NCBI RefSeq assembly: GCF_019345465.1
Contig: NZ_JAHKRC010000003.1
Coordinates: 62,001 to 126,000 of the forward strand
Length of the DNA: 64,000 nucleotides
Reading direction: 5' to 3'
From: Pseudomonas sp. NKUCC02_KPG
Lineage (GTDB): Bacteria; Pseudomonadota; Gammaproteobacteria; Pseudomonadales; Pseudomonadaceae
Positions 54,334-63,670 of the stretch are shown in pieces. The translations under genes and the position numbers were made by a program. The notes under the pieces were generated by a model. It was not told where the DNA came from, made no database searches, and saw only the letters and a program-made list of their open reading frames with translations. Each line of letters starts with the position of its first letter. Positions within the stretch are counted from its first letter, which is position 1.

Positions 54334-55098
54334 GTGAACAGCGCAACTCATACCGCATTTCACACCAGTATCGACGCAGGCGTCGCTGAACTGGTGATCG
54401 ACAGGCCACCCGTCAATGCCCTCAACAGCCAGGAGTGGCTGGACCTGGCGCATACCCTGGAAGCGCTTGGCCAGGATCCTGAGGTCCGTGTGATCGTGAT
54501 TCGTGCCGAGGGCCGCGGTTTTTGCGCAGGGGTCGATATCAAGGAGCTCGACGCCCACCCGGAACTGATCGTCAAGGTCAACGCAGGCAACTACGCCACC
54601 TTCAAGGCGGTGCATCGCAACCCGGTGCCGGTGATTGTCGCGGTTCACGGTTTTGTACTGGGTGGCGGGATCGGGATTACCGGCGCCGCCGATATCGTCG
54701 TGGCTTCCGATTGCGCCACGTTTGCCCTGCCGGAAGTAGACCGCGGCGCGATGGGCGGTGGTGCCCACCTACAGCGTTTGTTCCCGGTACAAAAAGTGCG
54801 TTATCTGTTTTTTACCGGCGACAAGATCGGCGCTGTAGAAGCCCAGCAGTACGGCTTTATCGAGCGCGTAGTACCCCGTGAGCAACTGCGTGAAACCGCG
54901 CTGCACATTGCCCACAAAATCGCGGGCAAAAGCCCCGCCATGATCCGCATCGCCAAAGAAGCGTTGAACGGTATCGAAGACGGCAACCTGGAAGACAAAT
55001 ATCGCTGGGAGCAGGGTTTTACGCTTCAGGCCTACACCAGTGCGGACTCCGCCGAAACTCGCCGTGCGTTCGTTGAAAAACGCGACGCCAAGTTCTGA
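54334..55098 (+). CDS. Enoyl-CoA hydratase/isomerase, EchA20-like
   Basis: This 254-aa crotonase-fold enzyme starts at GTG 54334 after GGGAG. RAEGRGFCAGVDIKEL and VHGFVLGGGIGITGAADIVVAS form the CoA and oxyanion site, and LPEVDRGAMGGGAHL the active-site loop. The GVDIKE block and Gly-rich loop recall mycobacterial EchA20, a ring-D hydrolase of steroid (HIP) catabolism, rather than FadB-type hydratases. That likeness is from memory. It is the first gene of a tight operon of eight. Confidence 0.85.
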   Translation: MNSATHTAFHTSIDAGVAELVIDRPPVNALNSQEWLDLAHTLEALGQDPEVRVIVIRAEGRGFCAGVDIKELDAHPELIVKVNAGNYATFKAVHRNPVPVIVAVHGFVLGGGIGITGAADIVVASDCATFALPEVDRGAMGGGAHLQRLFPVQKVRYLFFTGDKIGAVEAQQYGFIERVVPREQLRETALHIAHKIAGKSPAMIRIAKEALNGIEDGNLEDKYRWEQGFTLQAYTSADSAETRRAFVEKRDAKF

Positions 55099-55108
55099 GG
55101 AACCGACC

Positions 55109-56263
55109 ATGGAACTGACTTATTCGCCCAAACAAAAGGCTTTCCGTCAGGAGGTCAGGCAATGGCTGGCGGCTAATCTGCCGTCCGAACCCCTCGCCAG
55201 TTACGACACCCGCGAAGGCTTTGAGCAGCATCGCCAGTGGGAAGCCAAGTTGTTCGACAGTCGTCTGTCGATGGTGATGTGGCCCACCGAACTGGGTGGC
55301 CGTGGCTGCGATCTGATCGAGTGGCTGATTTTCGAAGAAGAATATTACGGTGCGGGCGCCCCCATGCGGGTCAATCAGAACGGCCAGTTATTGCTCGGGC
55401 CCACCCTGATGGAGTTCGGCACCGAAGCACAGAAAAAACGCTTTCTGCCGCGCATGGCGGCCAGTGCGGACATGTGGGCCCAGGGCTGGTCCGAGCCAAA
55501 CGCCGGTTCCGACATGGCTGCGATCACCAGCAAGGCCACCCGTGATGGCGAGGGCTATGTGCTCAACGGCCAGAAAACCTGGTCGACACGGGCCATTTTT
55601 GCGGACTGGCTGTTTGGCCTGTTTCGCAGTGATCCGACTTCCAGCCGTCACCACGGGTTGTCATTTGTCATGGTGCCGCTCAATGCGCCGGGTGTGACGG
55701 TGCGTCCCATCAAGGCCCTGAACGGTAAGGACGCATTTGCCGAAGTGTTCTTCGATGACGTGCGCATCCCGCTGGAAAATCGCATTGGTGATGAAGGGCA
55801 GGGCTGGCATGTGGCTATGGCCACTGCCGGTTTCGAGCGCGGCCTGCTGCTGCGTTCACCGGCGCGTTTTCAGTACACGGCGCGCAAATTGGTGGAGCTG
55901 TATCAGGCCAACCGTGCCAGTGCCGACCGTGACCCGAGCCTGGGTGATGCGGTGTGCAAGGCTTGGATGGATGCGCAAGCCTACGCCTTGTCCGCCTACC
56001 ACACCGTGGGCCGGCTGAGCCGTGGGGCGCAGATTGGCGCTGAGTCGAGCACCAACAAAATCATCTGGTCGGAACTTGATCTGCGCATGCACGAAACTGC
56101 CATGCGCATCCTGGGTGCCAGTGGCGAACTGACCGGTAAATCGGCAGACGGCCACGACTGGCTGGAGGGCTTTCTGTTTGCTCAGGCAGGTCCCATCTAC
56201 GCAGGCACCAACGAGATTCAGCGCAATATCATTGCCGAGCGCATGCTCGGTCTGCCGAAGTGA
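55109..56263 (+). CDS. Acyl-CoA dehydrogenase (large-type subunit)
   Basis: This 384-aa ACAD shows FEEEYYGAGAPMR, MWAQGWSEPNAGSDMAAI, GQKTWSTRAIFADW, and the C-terminal YAGTNEIQRNIIAERMLGLP. ATG 55109 lies 10 nt after the hydratase stop with TGAGGAA upstream. It forms a tandem with the next, shorter ACAD gene, mirroring the minus-strand pair at 45.6-47.9 kb. A mixed alpha2beta2 enzyme is inferred. Confidence 0.9.
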   Translation: MELTYSPKQKAFRQEVRQWLAANLPSEPLASYDTREGFEQHRQWEAKLFDSRLSMVMWPTELGGRGCDLIEWLIFEEEYYGAGAPMRVNQNGQLLLGPTLMEFGTEAQKKRFLPRMAASADMWAQGWSEPNAGSDMAAITSKATRDGEGYVLNGQKTWSTRAIFADWLFGLFRSDPTSSRHHGLSFVMVPLNAPGVTVRPIKALNGKDAFAEVFFDDVRIPLENRIGDEGQGWHVAMATAGFERGLLLRSPARFQYTARKLVELYQANRASADRDPSLGDAVCKAWMDAQAYALSAYHTVGRLSRGAQIGAESSTNKIIWSELDLRMHETAMRILGASGELTGKSADGHDWLEGFLFAQAGPIYAGTNEIQRNIIAERMLGLPK

Positions 56264-56271
56264 GGCCGGGG

Positions 56272-57330
56272 ATGGACTTTACCTTTACCGATGACCAGCA
56301 AACCTTCCGCGAAGCCATCAGCCGTTTTCTGATGACTGAAGCCGCGCCGGAAATGCTCCGTGAAATCTGGGAAACCGATGTCGGCCGTTCCCCGGATCTG
56401 CGCAACAAAATTGCCGAGCAGGGCCTTACGGCACTGTCGATTCCTGAAGCCTTTGGTGGCCTGGGCATGGATGACGTGGCCTGGGCCTTGATGACGCAGG
56501 AGTTGGGTTACTACGCCATACCTGATTCGCTGGCCGATACCGCTTATGTGGCCAGCGCCCTGATCGCGGGCTTGCCCGAGAGCGTTGCCCAGCGTGGCGA
56601 GTGGCTGGAGGGTATAGCCGATGGCAGCTTGCGGGTTGCCATCGGGCACCCGGTCAATCCGCTGGTGGCGGATGCCGCCCATGCTGATCTGTTGCTGCTG
56701 GCCCATGGCGATGACGTTCACGCCGTACCTCGCAGCCAGGTGGATGTCCAGGGTCACAGCAGCCTTGATGCCTCTCGGCGTCTGGCGCAGGTCAGCTGGC
56801 AACCTTGTGCTGCGACGCGGGTGGCGCAGGGCGAACAGGGTCGTGAACTGTGGTCGCAGACGCTGAACCGTGGCGCGCTGTCGGTGGCCGGACAGTTGCT
56901 CGGGCTGGCGCAACGCATGCTGGATCTGTCGGTGGATTACGCCGCGCAGCGTAAACAGTTCGGCAAGCCGATCGGCAGTTTTCAGGCGGTCAAACACCAC
57001 CTGGCCGACGTTGCCACCCAGCTCGAATTCGCCAAGCCGGTGCTGTATCGCGCCGCTTACGCCCTGGCTCATAACGAGCCGAATGCAGCCGTGTGGGTGT
57101 CCCAGGCGCGTCTGGCCAGTTGTGAAGCAAGCTGGCTGGCGGCTCGCCACGGTATTCAGGTACACGGCGCGATGGGGTACACCTGGGAAGTCGACCTGCA
57201 GATGTTCATGAAACGCGCCTGGGCACTGGACAGCGCCTGGGGCGACCGTGCGCTGCACAAGACCCGTGTGGCCGAGTATGTATTGAGTGGTGCGGCGCCT
57301 CTGGGCCCCGGTCACACGTTCGAGGATTGA
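56272..57330 (+). CDS. Acyl-CoA dehydrogenase (partner subunit)
   Basis: This 352-aa ACAD-fold protein has the pattern of FadE partner subunits: EAFGGLGMDDVAWALMTQELGYYAIPD early, then FGKPIGSFQAVKHHLADVATQLEFAKP and QVHGAMGYTWEVDLQMFMKRAW. It is shorter than standard ACADs because the middle domain is reduced. ATG 56272 follows GAGG by 8 nt; a GTG 12 nt upstream is the stop overlap of the previous gene. Only 3 nt separate it from the thiolase gene. Confidence 0.88.
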   Translation: MDFTFTDDQQTFREAISRFLMTEAAPEMLREIWETDVGRSPDLRNKIAEQGLTALSIPEAFGGLGMDDVAWALMTQELGYYAIPDSLADTAYVASALIAGLPESVAQRGEWLEGIADGSLRVAIGHPVNPLVADAAHADLLLLAHGDDVHAVPRSQVDVQGHSSLDASRRLAQVSWQPCAATRVAQGEQGRELWSQTLNRGALSVAGQLLGLAQRMLDLSVDYAAQRKQFGKPIGSFQAVKHHLADVATQLEFAKPVLYRAAYALAHNEPNAAVWVSQARLASCEASWLAARHGIQVHGAMGYTWEVDLQMFMKRAWALDSAWGDRALHKTRVAEYVLSGAAPLGPGHTFED

Positions 57331-57333
57331 CCG

Positions 57334-58485
57334 ATGCCCCAAGCCTATATTGTTGACGCGCTGCGCAGCCCTACCGGCAAGCGCAAGGGCGGTTTGGCCC
57401 ATGTCCATGCAATCGATCTGGGGGCCCATGTGCTCAAGGCACTGGTCGAGCGCAACCAGATCCCGGCGGACGAATATGACGACGTGATTTTTGGTTGCGT
57501 CGACACCATCGGCTCCCAGGCCGGTGATATCGCCCGCACCAGTTGGCTGGCTGCAGGTCTGCCACTCAACGTGCCTGGCACCACCATTGACCGCCAGTGC
57601 GGTTCCTCGCAGCAGGCACTGCATTTTGCTGCGCAAGCCGTGATGAGTGGCACCCAGGATGTGATTGCCGTAGGCGGCGTACAGACCATGACCCAGATCC
57701 CGATTTCGTCGGCGATGCTGGCCGGTCAGCCGCTGGGTTTCAGTGACCCGTTTTCCGGTAGTAAGGGGTGGCGGGCGCGCTTTGGCGATCAGCCGGTCAA
57801 CCAGTTTTACGCCGCCCAGCGCATTGCGGATCACTGGAATATCAGCCGCCAGCAAATGGAAGCCTATGCACTTGAAAGCCATCGCCGGGCGCTGGATGCC
57901 ATTGCCGGGCGCCGTTTGGTGAACGAGATCGTGCCCTGTGAAGGGGTATGGGACGACGAAACGCCGCGCCACACCAGCCTGGCAAAAATGGCCGAGCTGG
58001 AGCCGGTGTCTGCCGAGTTTCCGTCGATCACTGCTGCGGTTTCCAGCCAGACCTGCGACGCCTCGGCCGCTTTGCTGGTGGTTTCAGAGGCGGCACTCAA
58101 GCGCTACAACCTGACACCACGGGCGCGGATCCACCACCTCTCGGTGCTGGGCGACGACCCGATCTGGCACCTGACCGCGCCGATTGCCGCCACCCGCGCC
58201 GCGCTGAAAAAAGCCGGCATGAACATCGCTGACATTGACCGGGTCGAGATCAACGAAGCATTCGCCTCGGTGGTCATGGCCTGGGCCAAGGAACTGGATT
58301 TTGATCCGGCCAGAACCAATGCCAACGGCGGCGCAATTGCCTTGGGGCATCCATTGGGTGCCAGCGGGGCACGGTTGATGACCAGCCTGCTTAACCAGCT
58401 GGAGCAAAGCGGCGGCCGCTATGGCCTGCAGACCATGTGCGAAGGCGGTGGGCAAGCCAACGTGACGATTATTGAACGCCTCTAG
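57334..58485 (+). CDS. Acetyl-CoA acyltransferase (thiolase), FadA6-like
   Basis: This thiolase of 383 aa has the complete catalytic set: Cys89 in DRQCGSSQQAL, His339 in GGAIALGHPLGASGAR and Cys369 in TMCEGGGQAN. NEAFA is also present. The sequence QAGDIARTSWLAAGLP and the CEGGG end resemble mycobacterial FadA6/FadA5, thiolases of steroid ring and side-chain degradation, as I recall them. It would release acetyl-CoA or a related unit. It is preceded and followed by operon partners within 3 and 10 nt. Confidence 0.9.
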   Translation: MPQAYIVDALRSPTGKRKGGLAHVHAIDLGAHVLKALVERNQIPADEYDDVIFGCVDTIGSQAGDIARTSWLAAGLPLNVPGTTIDRQCGSSQQALHFAAQAVMSGTQDVIAVGGVQTMTQIPISSAMLAGQPLGFSDPFSGSKGWRARFGDQPVNQFYAAQRIADHWNISRQQMEAYALESHRRALDAIAGRRLVNEIVPCEGVWDDETPRHTSLAKMAELEPVSAEFPSITAAVSSQTCDASAALLVVSEAALKRYNLTPRARIHHLSVLGDDPIWHLTAPIAATRAALKKAGMNIADIDRVEINEAFASVVMAWAKELDFDPARTNANGGAIALGHPLGASGARLMTSLLNQLEQSGGRYGLQTMCEGGGQANVTIIERL

Positions 58486-58495
58486 GAGCATTGAC

Positions 58496-59374
58496 ATGGC
58501 AATTTGTGCAGGACGTACCGTCATCATCACGGGCGCGGGCGGTGGACTGGGTCGTGCCTATGCGCTGGCTTTCGCCGGGCAGGGTGCCAACGTGGTGGTC
58601 AACGATATTCGCCGCGAAGCCGCTGAAGAAGTGGTTGCGCAGATTCGCGAGGCAGGTGGCCAGGCCATCGCCAACGCGGATGACATCACCACCCTGGCCA
58701 CGGCACAACAGATCGTGGATGCGGCCCTGGCTGCATTCGGCGAAGTGCATGTGGTGGTCAACAACGCCGGTATTTTGCGCGACCGCATGTTTATCAGCCT
58801 CAGCGAGGACGATTGGGATGCCGTGATGCGCGTGCACCTCAAGGGGCATTTCTGCCTGGCCAACATCCTTGGCAAACGCTGGCGTGACCTGGCCAAGGCC
58901 GGCCAGCCGGTGGCCGCAAGAATCATTAACACCACGTCGGGAGCGGGCTTGCAGGGCTCGGTCGGGCAGTCCAACTACAGCGCTGCCAAAGGCGCCATTG
59001 CAGCGCTGACCCTGGTGCAGGCGGCTGAACTGGCGCGTTACGGCGTTACCGCCAATGCCCTGGCCCCGGCGGCACGCACCTCGATGACCGAGAGCGCGAT
59101 GCCGGACCTGGTGAAAAAGCCCGAAGACGGAGCTTTCGACGCCTGGGCCCCGGAAAACGTTGCACCGCTGGTGGTGTGGTTGGGCAGCGAACTGTCGGGA
59201 GATGTGACCGGGCAAATCATCGAAAGCCAGGGCGGGCGATTGTCCGTGGGCGATGGTTGGCGCACCGGCGTGACCCGCGACAAGGGTGCGCAACTGCAGC
59301 CAGAAGAAGTCGGTGTAGCCATGGGCCAGATCCTGGCAGAAGCACCTGCACCGCAAAGGGTGTGGGGCAGCTGA
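58496..59374 (+). CDS. SDR-family 3-hydroxyacyl-CoA dehydrogenase-like protein
   Basis: This 292-aa classical SDR has cofactor motif TGAGGGLGRAYALAF, NNAGILRD, and the active-site Ser/Tyr/Lys in INTTSG and SNYSAAKGA. VNDIRREAAEEVV after the second strand suggests NAD preference. Length and the C-terminal extension resemble MFE-2-type hydroxyacyl-CoA dehydrogenases and the mycobacterial KstR2-regulon SDR Rv3548c by recollection. ATG 58496 has AGGAG at 8 nt. It probably oxidises the beta-hydroxyacyl-CoA made by the hydratases. Confidence 0.85.
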   Translation: MAICAGRTVIITGAGGGLGRAYALAFAGQGANVVVNDIRREAAEEVVAQIREAGGQAIANADDITTLATAQQIVDAALAAFGEVHVVVNNAGILRDRMFISLSEDDWDAVMRVHLKGHFCLANILGKRWRDLAKAGQPVAARIINTTSGAGLQGSVGQSNYSAAKGAIAALTLVQAAELARYGVTANALAPAARTSMTESAMPDLVKKPEDGAFDAWAPENVAPLVVWLGSELSGDVTGQIIESQGGRLSVGDGWRTGVTRDKGAQLQPEEVGVAMGQILAEAPAPQRVWGS

Positions 59375-59384
59375 CGAGTGATGC

Positions 59385-59437
59385 CCGCTCCCACACTTGA
59401 GCAGCGTTGCTCTTAATTACGCTCCCACAGCGGGGCT
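59385..59437. repeat. Decayed REP element inside the operon
   Basis: Fragments CCCGCTCCCACACTTGAGC and CGCTCCCACAGCGGGG are remnants of REP arms between the two SDR genes. It is the only sizeable gap (88 nt) in the operon. Confidence 0.6.
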
Positions 59438-59462
59438 ATCGTTTTAACCAGAGACTTCAACC

Positions 59463-60248
59463 ATGAGACAAGCGCCTCCTTACGTGCCCGGCCACCAGTT
59501 GCTCGCCGGCAAGTCGATCTTGATCACCGCCGCCGCTGGCGCAGGTATCGGTTATGCCGCTGCCAAACGCTGCGCCGAAGAAGGCTGCCGCGCCTTGATG
59601 ATTTCCGATATTCATCCGCGCCGCCTCGAAGAAGCGGTCGAGCGCCTCAAGGCGGAAACCGGATTGCAGGCGGTGTACGGCCAGCTGTGCAACGTCACCG
59701 TCGAAGCCGATGTACAAGCGTTGGTCGCCGCAGCTGAAGATGCCTTGGGCGGGGTCGATGTGCTGATCAATAACGCAGGTCTTGGCGGCCAGGTACGCCT
59801 CACCGAAATGACCGATCAACAGTGGTCCTCCGTGCTGGATATCACCCTGACCGGCACCATGCGCATGACCCGCGCCATGCTTCCGCACATGGAGCGCCGT
59901 GGCGCCGGGGCAATCGTCAACAACGCCTCGGTGCTGGGGTGGCGGGCGCAGAAAGAACAGGCCCACTACGCCGCCGCCAAGGCCGGGGTCATGGCCCTGA
60001 CCCGTTGCAGTGCGCTGGAAGCGGCCGAGAGCGGGGTGCGGATCAACGCCGTGGCGCCGTCCATTGCCTTGCATGACTTCCTGAAAAAAGCCTCCAGCAG
60101 TGAACTGCTGGAGCAACTGACCAGCCGCGAAGCCTTCGGTCGCGCCGCTGAAGTGTGGGAAGTGGCCAACGTCATGGTGTTCCTGGCCAGTGATTACGCC
60201 TCATACATGGTTGGCGAAGTGCTGCCTGTCAGCTCGCAACAGGCCTGA
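59463..60248 (+). CDS. SDR-family dehydrogenase, IpdF-like
   Basis: This 261-aa SDR has an unusual N-terminal segment (PPYVPGHQLLAGKSILITAAAGAGIGYAAAKRCAEEG) in which ITAAAG replaces the common TGG start of the cofactor loop. NNAGLGGQVRL, NNASVLGWRAQKEQAHYAAAKAGVMALTR and INAVAPSIA follow. These blocks match what I remember of mycobacterial IpdF (Rv3559c), which oxidises the 5-hydroxyl of a steroid-derived HIP-CoA intermediate. The catalytic Tyr-x3-Lys is intact. Confidence 0.85.
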   Translation: MRQAPPYVPGHQLLAGKSILITAAAGAGIGYAAAKRCAEEGCRALMISDIHPRRLEEAVERLKAETGLQAVYGQLCNVTVEADVQALVAAAEDALGGVDVLINNAGLGGQVRLTEMTDQQWSSVLDITLTGTMRMTRAMLPHMERRGAGAIVNNASVLGWRAQKEQAHYAAAKAGVMALTRCSALEAAESGVRINAVAPSIALHDFLKKASSSELLEQLTSREAFGRAAEVWEVANVMVFLASDYASYMVGEVLPVSSQQA

Positions 60249-60258
60249 GGATCACACC

Positions 60259-60729
60259 ATGAGTACGCTATTTCGCAGCGCCGGGCAGCTGCTCGCCGCA
60301 CGTGGACAAGACCTGGGGCACACCGACTGGATTGTGCTGACCCAGGAGCGGATTAACCTGTTTGCCGAGGCCACGGGCGATCACCAGTGGATCCATGTTG
60401 ACCCTGAGCGTGCAGCCAAGGGGCCGTTCGGTGCCTGCATTGCCCACGGCTACCTGACCCTGGCACTGGCCAATCTGTTTATGCCGCAACTGATGCAGTT
60501 CGAAAACCTGGCAATGGGTGTCAATTACGGCAGTGACCGGTTGCGCTTTCCGGCTGCGGTCAAGGTCGGTTCGCGGGTGCGCGGGCATGGCCAGATCGTG
60601 GAGGTCGAGGCACTGGGCCAGGCATTGCAGGCAGTGGTTCGCATCAGCGTCGAGATCGAGGGCAGCGAGCGCCCCGGCTGCGTGGTGGACACCATCAGCC
60701 GTTACACCTTCAACCCTATTGAGAAGTGA
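60259..60729 (+). CDS. MaoC-family (R)-specific enoyl-CoA hydratase
   Basis: This 156-aa hot-dog-fold protein has the hydratase-2 motif FAEATGDHQWIHVDPERAAKGPFGACIAHGYLTLAL, with the catalytic Asp-His pair and the GPFG/AHGY block. ATG 60259 lies 10 nt after the SDR stop with GAGG. It offers an alternative hydration step of opposite stereochemistry to the crotonase-type enzyme of the same operon. Confidence 0.9.
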   Translation: MSTLFRSAGQLLAARGQDLGHTDWIVLTQERINLFAEATGDHQWIHVDPERAAKGPFGACIAHGYLTLALANLFMPQLMQFENLAMGVNYGSDRLRFPAAVKVGSRVRGHGQIVEVEALGQALQAVVRISVEIEGSERPGCVVDTISRYTFNPIEK

Positions 60730-60738
60730 GCCCTGAAC

Positions 60739-61947
60739 ATGAATCTGAATGACGTTGTGATTGTATCCACGGCCCGAACTGCCTTGACCAAGTCTTTCCG
60801 GGGCTCGTTCAACGACACTGAAGCGCCGGTGCTGGGCGGGCACGTGGTGCGCGCCGTCGTCGAGCGCGCCGGGATAGAACCGGGCTCGGTGGAAGACGTG
60901 ATCATGGGCGCCGCTGCCCAGCAAGGCACCCAGGGCTACAACATCGGACGCTTGTGTGCCAACACCGGCGGCTTGCCCAATACCGTACCGGGCATGGCGA
61001 TAGACCGCATGTGCGCCTCGGGCCTGATGAGTATCGGGGTGGCAGCCAAAGGCATCATGACCGGCGAAATGTCGATCGCCGTGGCCGGTGGTGTGGAGTC
61101 ATTGTCCCTGACCCAGAATAAGTACAAAAACACCTACCGTGCACAGTCCGAGGCGGTGCTTGAATGCATGCCCACGGCCTATATCCCGATGCTCGAAACC
61201 GCTGAAATCGTGGCTCGCCGCTACAACATCAGCCGTGAAGTACAGGACCAGTATTCCCTGCAAAGCCAGCAGCGCACTGCCGCCGCCCAGGCGGGTGGTC
61301 TGTTCGGCGACGAAATCGTCCCGCTGGCTGCGCGCAAGCTGTGCTTTGACAAAGAAGGCAAGCCCAGCGGTTATCAGGACGTGATCGCGGATCGCGACGA
61401 ATGCAATCGTCCGTCCACCACCCTTGAGGATCTGGCAGCACTCAAGCCGGTCTGGAAGGACGGTAAATGGGTCCAGCAGGGGGAATTCATCACGGCGGGC
61501 AACGCCTCGCAGTTCTCCGATGGCGCCTCGGCGGTCTTGATGATGAGCCGTGCCGAAGCCAAACAGCGCGGGATCGAAGCATTGGGCGTGTATCGCGGGA
61601 TCGCGGTGAGTGGCTGTGCGCCAGAAGAAATGGGGATTGGCCCGGTGTTCGCGATTCCAAAACTGCTCAAGCGGTTTGGCCTGACCGTATCGGACATCGA
61701 CCTGTGGGAAATCAACGAAGCGTTCGCCTGCCAGGTGGTGTACTGCCGCGACTTCCTGCAGATCCCCAACGACCGCCTGAACGTTAACGGCGGGGCGATT
61801 TCCATTGGTCATCCGTTCGGCATGTCGGGAGCCCGGATGGTGGGCCACAGCCTGCTCGAAGGCCGCCGCCGTGGCGCCCGGTTTGTCGTGGTCGCCATGT
61901 GCATCGGCGGCGGCATGGGGGCTGCAGGGTTGTTCGAGCTGGACTGA
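60739..61947 (+). CDS. Acetyl-CoA acyltransferase (thiolase)
   Basis: This is the second thiolase of the operon (402 aa). Catalytic residues are Cys92 in [10 protein letters not shown], His in [12 protein letters not shown] and Cys388 in [22 protein letters not shown] is present. It is of the biosynthetic/degradative thiolase I/II general type and is only distantly like the first thiolase, so the two probably cut different chain lengths. It is the last gene of the operon. Confidence 0.9.
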   Translation: MNLNDVVIVSTARTALTKSFRGSFNDTEAPVLGGHVVRAVVERAGIEPGSVEDVIMGAAAQQGTQGYNIGRLCANTGGLPNTVPGMAIDRMCASGLMSIGVAAKGIMTGEMSIAVAGGVESLSLTQNKYKNTYRAQSEAVLECMPTAYIPMLETAEIVARRYNISREVQDQYSLQSQQRTAAAQAGGLFGDEIVPLAARKLCFDKEGKPSGYQDVIADRDECNRPSTTLEDLAALKPVWKDGKWVQQGEFITAGNASQFSDGASAVLMMSRAEAKQRGIEALGVYRGIAVSGCAPEEMGIGPVFAIPKLLKRFGLTVSDIDLWEINEAFACQVVYCRDFLQIPNDRLNVNGGAISIGHPFGMSGARMVGHSLLEGRRRGARFVVVAMCIGGGMGAAGLFELD

Positions 61948-61975
61948 AGCGCTTTTGATCGTGGGGGTGCGGCGG

Positions 61976-63508
61976 CTATCGGGTTATGGCCAGGCGTGAT
62001 TGCGGTATCGGATTGCGCATCAGCGTGCCCACCACCAGGGCGCCCAGAAGCCCCATCACCCCCGCTACCCACAAGACCAGGCTAAACCCCGCCACAAAGG
62101 CGCTAGTCGCCAAAGACTGGATCTGTGCGTGTGCCTCCAGTGGCAGTTGGCTGAGCGCCCCCGGCATGTCACCGGCCACTACCCGCGAAGCAATGAAGTG
62201 GCTTTGCCCCAGCCACTGCCCGGCGTCCTGCTTGAGGCTGGCGCGCAAGTGTTGCTCGGTGTGGCTCCCCAGCAGGGCTCCAAATACGCCGATGGCCAGC
62301 ACAATGGCGCTAAAGCGCATGGTGGTACTCATGCCGGACGCCATCCCCACACGGTCACGTGGCACGCAGGCCATGATGTTTTTCTGCGTATCGCCATTGA
62401 GCAAACCCGCCCCGGCACCCGTTACCGCAGTGGTCAGCGCAAAGCTCAGGTAGCCGCCATGATCCACCGCCCAGGCACTGAGCAGGTTGCCGCAACCTAC
62501 CAGGGTCAAACCGGCGGCCATCATGCTGGCAGGGCTGTAACGGGACGCCAGGCGGGCGCCGATACGCGGGCAGAGCAGCATGGCCAGGGCAAACGGCAAC
62601 ATCCCAAGGCCCGAAGTGACAGCGCTCAAGCCCAGGCCGTTTTGCAGATAGAACGGCAGCAAGGTCATCATCACCTGAGCGCAGCCCGCATAGGCAAACA
62701 TGCCCAGCAGGGCGCCGATAAAGCGCGGATGGCGAAACAGTTGCAGGTCGATCATGGGGCGCCGCTGCAGTGATTCGATCAACACAAACAGAACCAGCAA
62801 CAGCACACCGGCACTTATCCGGGCATAGGTCAGCGGGGCGTTCCAGCCAATGCGATTGGCTTCGATCAGGCCCCAGATCAGGCACACCAGACTGGCGCTG
62901 AAGGCCAGGCTGCCCCAGGGGTCGAGTCGGGCCGATTGCGGGTCGCGGGATTCAGCGATGGCATGCCTGACCAGCAGCATCATCAGCAGGCCAACCGGCA
63001 GGTTGAGGTAAAAGATCCAGCGCCAGCCCAGGTATTGGGTGATCAGCCCGCCAAGGGTGGGCGCCGCCGTCATGGCCACCCCCATGCAGGCACCCCAGAA
63101 GGCCCAGGCTTTGGCCCGTTCGACCTCATCGTGAAAGGCATGCCCGATCGAGGCCAGCGCCGAGGTCAGCAGCAAGGCCGCGCCTGCGCCTTTTACGGCG
63201 CGGGCGATTTCCAGCAGCAGGCTGTTGGGCGCCGCGCCGCAGCCGAGGGACGCAAGGATGAAAATACTCAAGCCCCACAGCAGGGTCTTTTTACGACCGA
63301 AGCGGTCGGCAATGCTCCCGGCCGGCAACAGCAAGGCGGCAAACGCCAGCATGTAAGCGCTGACGACCCATTCGATATCGACAAAGCTGGCCCCCAGATC
63401 CCGGGCGATGCTGGGCAGGGTGACGGCGACGATGTTGGTGTCGAGCACGATGAGTGAGCACACCCCGCTGGCCGTGAGCAGGGTGAGGCGCGGGCTGACA
63501 GCTTTCAT
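61976..63508 (-). CDS. DHA2-family (EmrB/QacA-like) MFS transporter
   Basis: This 510-aa inner-membrane exporter has 14 predicted helices. Motif A is AGSIADRFGRKKTLLWG and the DHA2 motif C region is WVVSAYMLAFAALLLPAG with LDTNIVAVTLPSIARDLGASF. A hydrophilic loop near residues 415-460 separates the last helix pair, as in the family. It converges on the acyl-CoA operon and is divergent from a LysR gene, which likely controls it. Substrate is unknown. Confidence 0.9.
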   Translation of the reverse strand: MKAVSPRLTLLTASGVCSLIVLDTNIVAVTLPSIARDLGASFVDIEWVVSAYMLAFAALLLPAGSIADRFGRKKTLLWGLSIFILASLGCGAAPNSLLLEIARAVKGAGAALLLTSALASIGHAFHDEVERAKAWAFWGACMGVAMTAAPTLGGLITQYLGWRWIFYLNLPVGLLMMLLVRHAIAESRDPQSARLDPWGSLAFSASLVCLIWGLIEANRIGWNAPLTYARISAGVLLLVLFVLIESLQRRPMIDLQLFRHPRFIGALLGMFAYAGCAQVMMTLLPFYLQNGLGLSAVTSGLGMLPFALAMLLCPRIGARLASRYSPASMMAAGLTLVGCGNLLSAWAVDHGGYLSFALTTAVTGAGAGLLNGDTQKNIMACVPRDRVGMASGMSTTMRFSAIVLAIGVFGALLGSHTEQHLRASLKQDAGQWLGQSHFIASRVVAGDMPGALSQLPLEAHAQIQSLATSAFVAGFSLVLWVAGVMGLLGALVVGTLMRNPIPQSRLAITR

Positions 63509-63670
63509 CGTTTTAGCCCCTGACCCGGTTCAGGCATTACTTTGCAGGCAATTAATTTTACGGTCATGCTCACGTCTCTTCAGTGCGGCGATGGCCCCAG
63601 TGTAGGGGCGGGCACTGCGGTGCTTGTTAGCCTGAAACCCGAACTTCATTACCTTTGAGCTAATGCTGCT
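63509..63670. promoter_or_regulatory. Divergent promoter region of MFS and LysR genes
   Basis: This 162-base spacer separates the divergent MFS and LysR-type genes, the classic layout in which the LysR protein binds between them. I could not pick a T-N11-A site with confidence. Confidence 0.5.
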
